From a bacterium (lineage in GTDB: Bacteria > SZUA-182 > SZUA-191 > JAJRXT01), in NCBI GenBank assembly GCA_024277675.1, contig JAJRUS010000122.1, positions 1 through 45,914 on the forward strand: DNA of 45,914 nucleotides. Reading direction: 5' to 3'. The notes under the pieces are model-generated. The model saw only the letters and a program-made list of their open reading frames with translations, was not told where the DNA came from and did not search any database. A program made the position numbers and the translations under genes. Positions 43,931 to 45,914 of this stretch are shown here, one piece after another (positions within the stretch are counted from its first letter, which is position 1; each line of letters starts with the position of its first letter).

Positions 43931-45124
43931 TTAATGAAGTACGGCCTTGTTGAGGTCGGTTATATTGAACTTAGCTCCCTTGAGGCTGTCTTTGCAGAGG
44001 ATAGTTCCGCTTAAGTCTGTTCCGGTGAGGTCGGCTCCGAGTAGCACCGCTTTACTGAAATCGGCGTCACGCAGATCGGCGTCACGCAGATCTGCTCCCC
44101 GTAGATTGGCTCCGCTGAAATCGGTTCCCCGCAGGTCAGCCTTACGGCAGTTGGCTTCCCAGAGTATGGTTCCGCGCAGGTTAGCCCCCCGCAGGTTAGC
44201 TGCTTCAAGGTTAGCTTTATGCAGGTTGGCCCCCCGCAGGGCAGCCGCCTCAAGGTTGGTTTTGCTGAGATCGGCTTCACTGAAGTTAACATCCCAGAGT
44301 ATAGTTCCGTGGAGGTTGGCTCCGCTGAGGTTGGCTCCAATAAGGTTGGCGCCCCACAGATTGGCTCCCCGGAGGTCGGTCCCACTGAGGTTGGCTCTGG
44401 TTAAGTTGGCATCCCAGAGTATGGTTCCATGGAGACTGGCTTCATGTAAAATAGCTTTTTCAAGATTGGCTTCACGGAGCACCGCTCCCCGCAGGTTAGC
44501 TGCCTCCAGGATGGTTCCACTGAGATTGGCTTTACGAAGGTTGGCATCCCAGAGTATGGTTCCATGAAGATTGGCTCCCCGCAGGTCGGCGTCACTTAAG
44601 TCGGCGCCCCACAGATTGGCTCCCCGCAGGTCGGCGTCACGCAGATCAGATCCACTTAAGTCGGCGCCCCATAACTTGGTGTTACTTAAATCCGCACCAA
44701 CCAGATTAGTGCCCCAGAGCTTGGCTTTACTGAGGTTGGCTCCCTTTAAATTTGCTTTACTTAAGTCCGCTCCGCCGAGATCGGCTTTGCTCATATTGGC
44801 TTTACTGAGATTGACTCGGTTGAGGTCGGCATCCAGGAGTATGGTTTCGCTTAAGTCAGCTCCGGAGAGATCAGCGCTCAGGAATTTTACCCCGCTGAGG
44901 TTAACTCCGCTGAGGGCGGCTCTGTTCAGATTTATTTTGTTATGGTTTGCATCCAGGAAAATGACTTCATTCTGGACGGCTGGATGGAGGTTGGAAATAT
45001 TTTGCCCTTTGGCTTTGCTGATAGGGGCTGATTTGTCAACTGTATCCTGGATATTATGACCAGGTTCCAGGTTGGATTTTAATTGATTGATAATATCAGC
45101 TAGAATTTTTTCCGCTTCGCTCAT
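43931..45124 (-). CDS. Pentapeptide-repeat protein (about 67 repeats)
   Basis: From ATG 45124, which overlaps the previous gene's stop as ATGA, the 397-residue protein has a 60-residue N-terminal region (MSEAEKILADIINQLKSN...) and then about 67 uninterrupted A(D/N)LxG-type pentapeptides to its end. This predicts a right-handed square beta-helix of some 16-17 coils, about twice the length of MfpA or Qnr proteins. A TILWD/TILWE repeat recurs at pentapeptides 26, 35, 43 and 52, showing higher-order duplication. Known members mimic DNA or act as scaffolds, but most have no known role. There is no signal peptide. An ATG at 45148 would add eight residues but overlap more. Confidence 0.88.
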   Translation of the reverse strand: MSEAEKILADIINQLKSNLEPGHNIQDTVDKSAPISKAKGQNISNLHPAVQNEVIFLDANHNKINLNRAALSGVNLSGVKFLSADLSGADLSETILLDADLNRVNLSKANMSKADLGGADLSKANLKGANLSKAKLWGTNLVGADLSNTKLWGADLSGSDLRDADLRGANLWGADLSDADLRGANLHGTILWDANLRKANLSGTILEAANLRGAVLREANLEKAILHEASLHGTILWDANLTRANLSGTDLRGANLWGANLIGANLSGANLHGTILWDVNFSEADLSKTNLEAAALRGANLHKANLEAANLRGANLRGTILWEANCRKADLRGTDFSGANLRGADLRDADLRDADFSKAVLLGADLTGTDLSGTILCKDSLKGAKFNITDLNKAVLH

Positions 45125-45453
45125 TTTCTTTCTCTTATAAATGCCCAAAGTTTCTCCAACTCGACAATGGCCTTTTCAGTTGGGCAAGTTTCTAAAACCG
45201 TAGCGGTGGCGCTTAACACGATATTCTCTTTTCTTATTTTTAGTATGGCTTTAACAGGCCAATATAGAAAGACATTAATAAGTATGGTAAACCCAATGAG
45301 AATAATTTCTCCCGATAACACCTCAATTATTAGAAGAGTTATACCTAACAAAAATATTCCTATAGACATATAAGTTATAACACGTTCGCTTCTTTTATTT
45401 TGGCTGATTAGCTGTTCGATTCTCTTATTAATAGCTGCTATATCTATATTCAT
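45121..45453 (-). CDS. Small membrane protein, two helices, coupled to the pentapeptide protein
   Basis: A 110-residue protein of no family I recognise. A short coiled-coil-like start (AAINKRIEQLISQNKRSE) is followed by two hydrophobic helices (about 25-45 and 50-68) and a basic cytoplasmic-type tail ending TEKAIVELEKLWAFIRER. Its stop overlaps the pentapeptide gene's start by four bases, so the two are translationally coupled and probably act together, the small protein perhaps holding the beta-helix at the membrane. It is AT-rich relative to the addAB genes. Confidence 0.65.
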   Translation of the reverse strand: MNIDIAAINKRIEQLISQNKRSERVITYMSIGIFLLGITLLIIEVLSGEIILIGFTILINVFLYWPVKAILKIRKENIVLSATATVLETCPTEKAIVELEKLWAFIRERK

Positions 45454-45741
45454 TATGAAATCACGAAGTATCGGGTATGCTATGCATGTATAATATGAGT
45501 CATTAGGTGTTTTTTAAAAAATGTAGCTTACCCGAATAATTCGGGCTTCATTACCAGTAAAACCACAGTTAGCTGTAAACTTATCAATTTCCGGTTAAGG
45601 GTTTCTTTGTAAACTAAGCTTTTAAGTAAGCTTCCAGCCGATAAGGGGGCCGACAAATCCAATCTAAATTTATAAATAGATCAAGCTTATTTAAATATAT
45701 CAATTTATGATATAAAATACAACCTCTAATTAATTTTTGTC
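45454..45741. other. Non-coding AT-rich region at the right edge
   Basis: About 290 bases between divergent genes. It holds the palindrome CCCGAAT-A-ATTCGGG (45531-45545), similar to the one at 23076, and an AT-rich tract near 45690-45730. No gene, tRNA or riboswitch core was recognised. The promoter of the small membrane protein should lie near 45460-45520 but no clear box pair was found. Confidence 0.5.
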
Positions 45742-45770
45742 TTGCCACCCATCACTATTTCGTGTAATAT
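45742..45770 (+). promoter_or_regulatory. Sigma-70-type promoter at the right edge
   Basis: TTGCCA (45742-45747), a 17-base spacer and TAATAT (45765-45770) precede the partial gene. Just downstream, GTTAA-GT-TTAAC (45787-45798) is a small palindrome between promoter and ribosome site and could be an operator. Confidence 0.55.
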
Positions 45771-45821
45771 ACCATCTTGTTGTTATGTTAAGTTTAACCA
45801 TATTTAACAAGGTGGGTCAAG

Positions 45822-45914
45822 TTGAGCACGATCAGATATTTGGGTATGGAGGTAGAACGTAGTCTGGCAGAGGGCTGCCCATGGCTATACAAGAATCCCC
45901 GCCACAAGCTCAGC
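45822..45914 (+). CDS. Start of an unidentified gene, cut by the right edge
   Basis: A TTG six bases after AAGGTGG opens a frame that runs to the window end (31 codons: STIRYLGMEVERSLAEG... ). An in-frame ATG follows nine codons in. A promoter and operator-like palindrome lie upstream, supporting a real gene. Too little is visible to name a family. Confidence 0.45.
   Translation, partial: MSTIRYLGMEVERSLAEGCPWLYKNPRHKLS

Noticed and set aside
43947-45059. Long plus-strand open frames opposite the pentapeptide gene
   Set aside because: They are low-complexity (Ser/Ala/Leu/Arg) shadows produced by the 15-base periodicity of the real minus-strand repeats.
43931-45124. CRISPR-like tandem repeats
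   Set aside because: The regular 15-base pattern is coding and explained by pentapeptides; there are no conserved 23-40 base repeats with unique spacers.
1-45914. Genetic code with TAG reassigned
   Set aside because: TAG ends infB, carB, the ABC permease, cytochrome 1, rnfG and rnfA at normal protein lengths, so it works as a stop.

Overview
The window looks like one contig of an anaerobic, Gram-negative (two-membrane) bacterium of roughly 45-50% GC. The evidence is a secretin with PilM/N/O/P-type partners (needs an outer membrane), a complete set of Rnf genes (ferredoxin:NAD oxidoreductase, typical of anaerobes), two small multihaem c-type cytochromes, and AddA/AddB in place of RecBCD. An integration-host-factor-like gene next to a short MerR gene recalls Deltaproteobacteria and several uncultured phyla. 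I cannot fix the phylum from sequence alone. The standard code applies: TAA, TGA and TAG all end intact genes.

Left part (1-6.4 kb, all on the minus strand): a partial AT-rich gene with an Abi/HEPN-like C-terminal motif, tRNA-Pro(GGG), then a block read right to left as infB, a SPOR-domain membrane protein, an IHF/HU-like gene and a MerR gene. Upstream of infB lies a two-gene ABC-2 exporter whose ATPase carries an in-frame amber codon near its N-terminus.

6.4-16 kb (plus strand): a type IV pilus / type II secretion-type operon. A roughly 0.65 kb leader holds a candidate sigma-54 promoter and two mini-ORFs. It is followed by pseudopilin, GspE-type ATPase, GspF-type platform protein, second pseudopilin, a PilM-PilN (GspL-like) fusion, a PilO-like protein, a PilP/GspC-like protein and an MshL-like secretin. 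A DUF5658 membrane gene converges on its end.

17-36.6 kb (plus strand): carB behind a good sigma-70 promoter, a flippase-like membrane protein, two paralogous tetrahaem cytochromes, a non-coding stretch with a long inverted repeat and a terminator, then rpiB, glyA and the rnf genes in the order C-D-G-E-A-B. The rnf run is invaded twice: an MNT-HEPN toxin-antitoxin-type pair lies between rnfC and rnfD, and a B12-binding radical SAM gene lies between rnfA and rnfB. rnfD has an in-frame amber codon. Most gaps in this part are filled by different palindromic elements. After rnfB come a precorrin-2 dehydrogenase/ferrochelatase gene, lepA and lepB.

36.6-45.9 kb (mostly minus strand): addB-addA, encoding a helicase-nuclease for double-strand break repair in which both subunits carry iron-sulfur-type cysteine sets. 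Next is a two-gene unit of a small two-helix membrane protein and a protein made almost wholly of about 67 unbroken pentapeptide repeats. The right edge has a promoter and the first codons of an unidentified plus-strand gene.

The strongest leads are the radical SAM and MNT-HEPN genes inside rnf, the two amber-interrupted genes, the IHF/HU homologue lacking its intercalating proline, the pentapeptide/membrane pair, and the sigma-54-type leader of the pilus operon.
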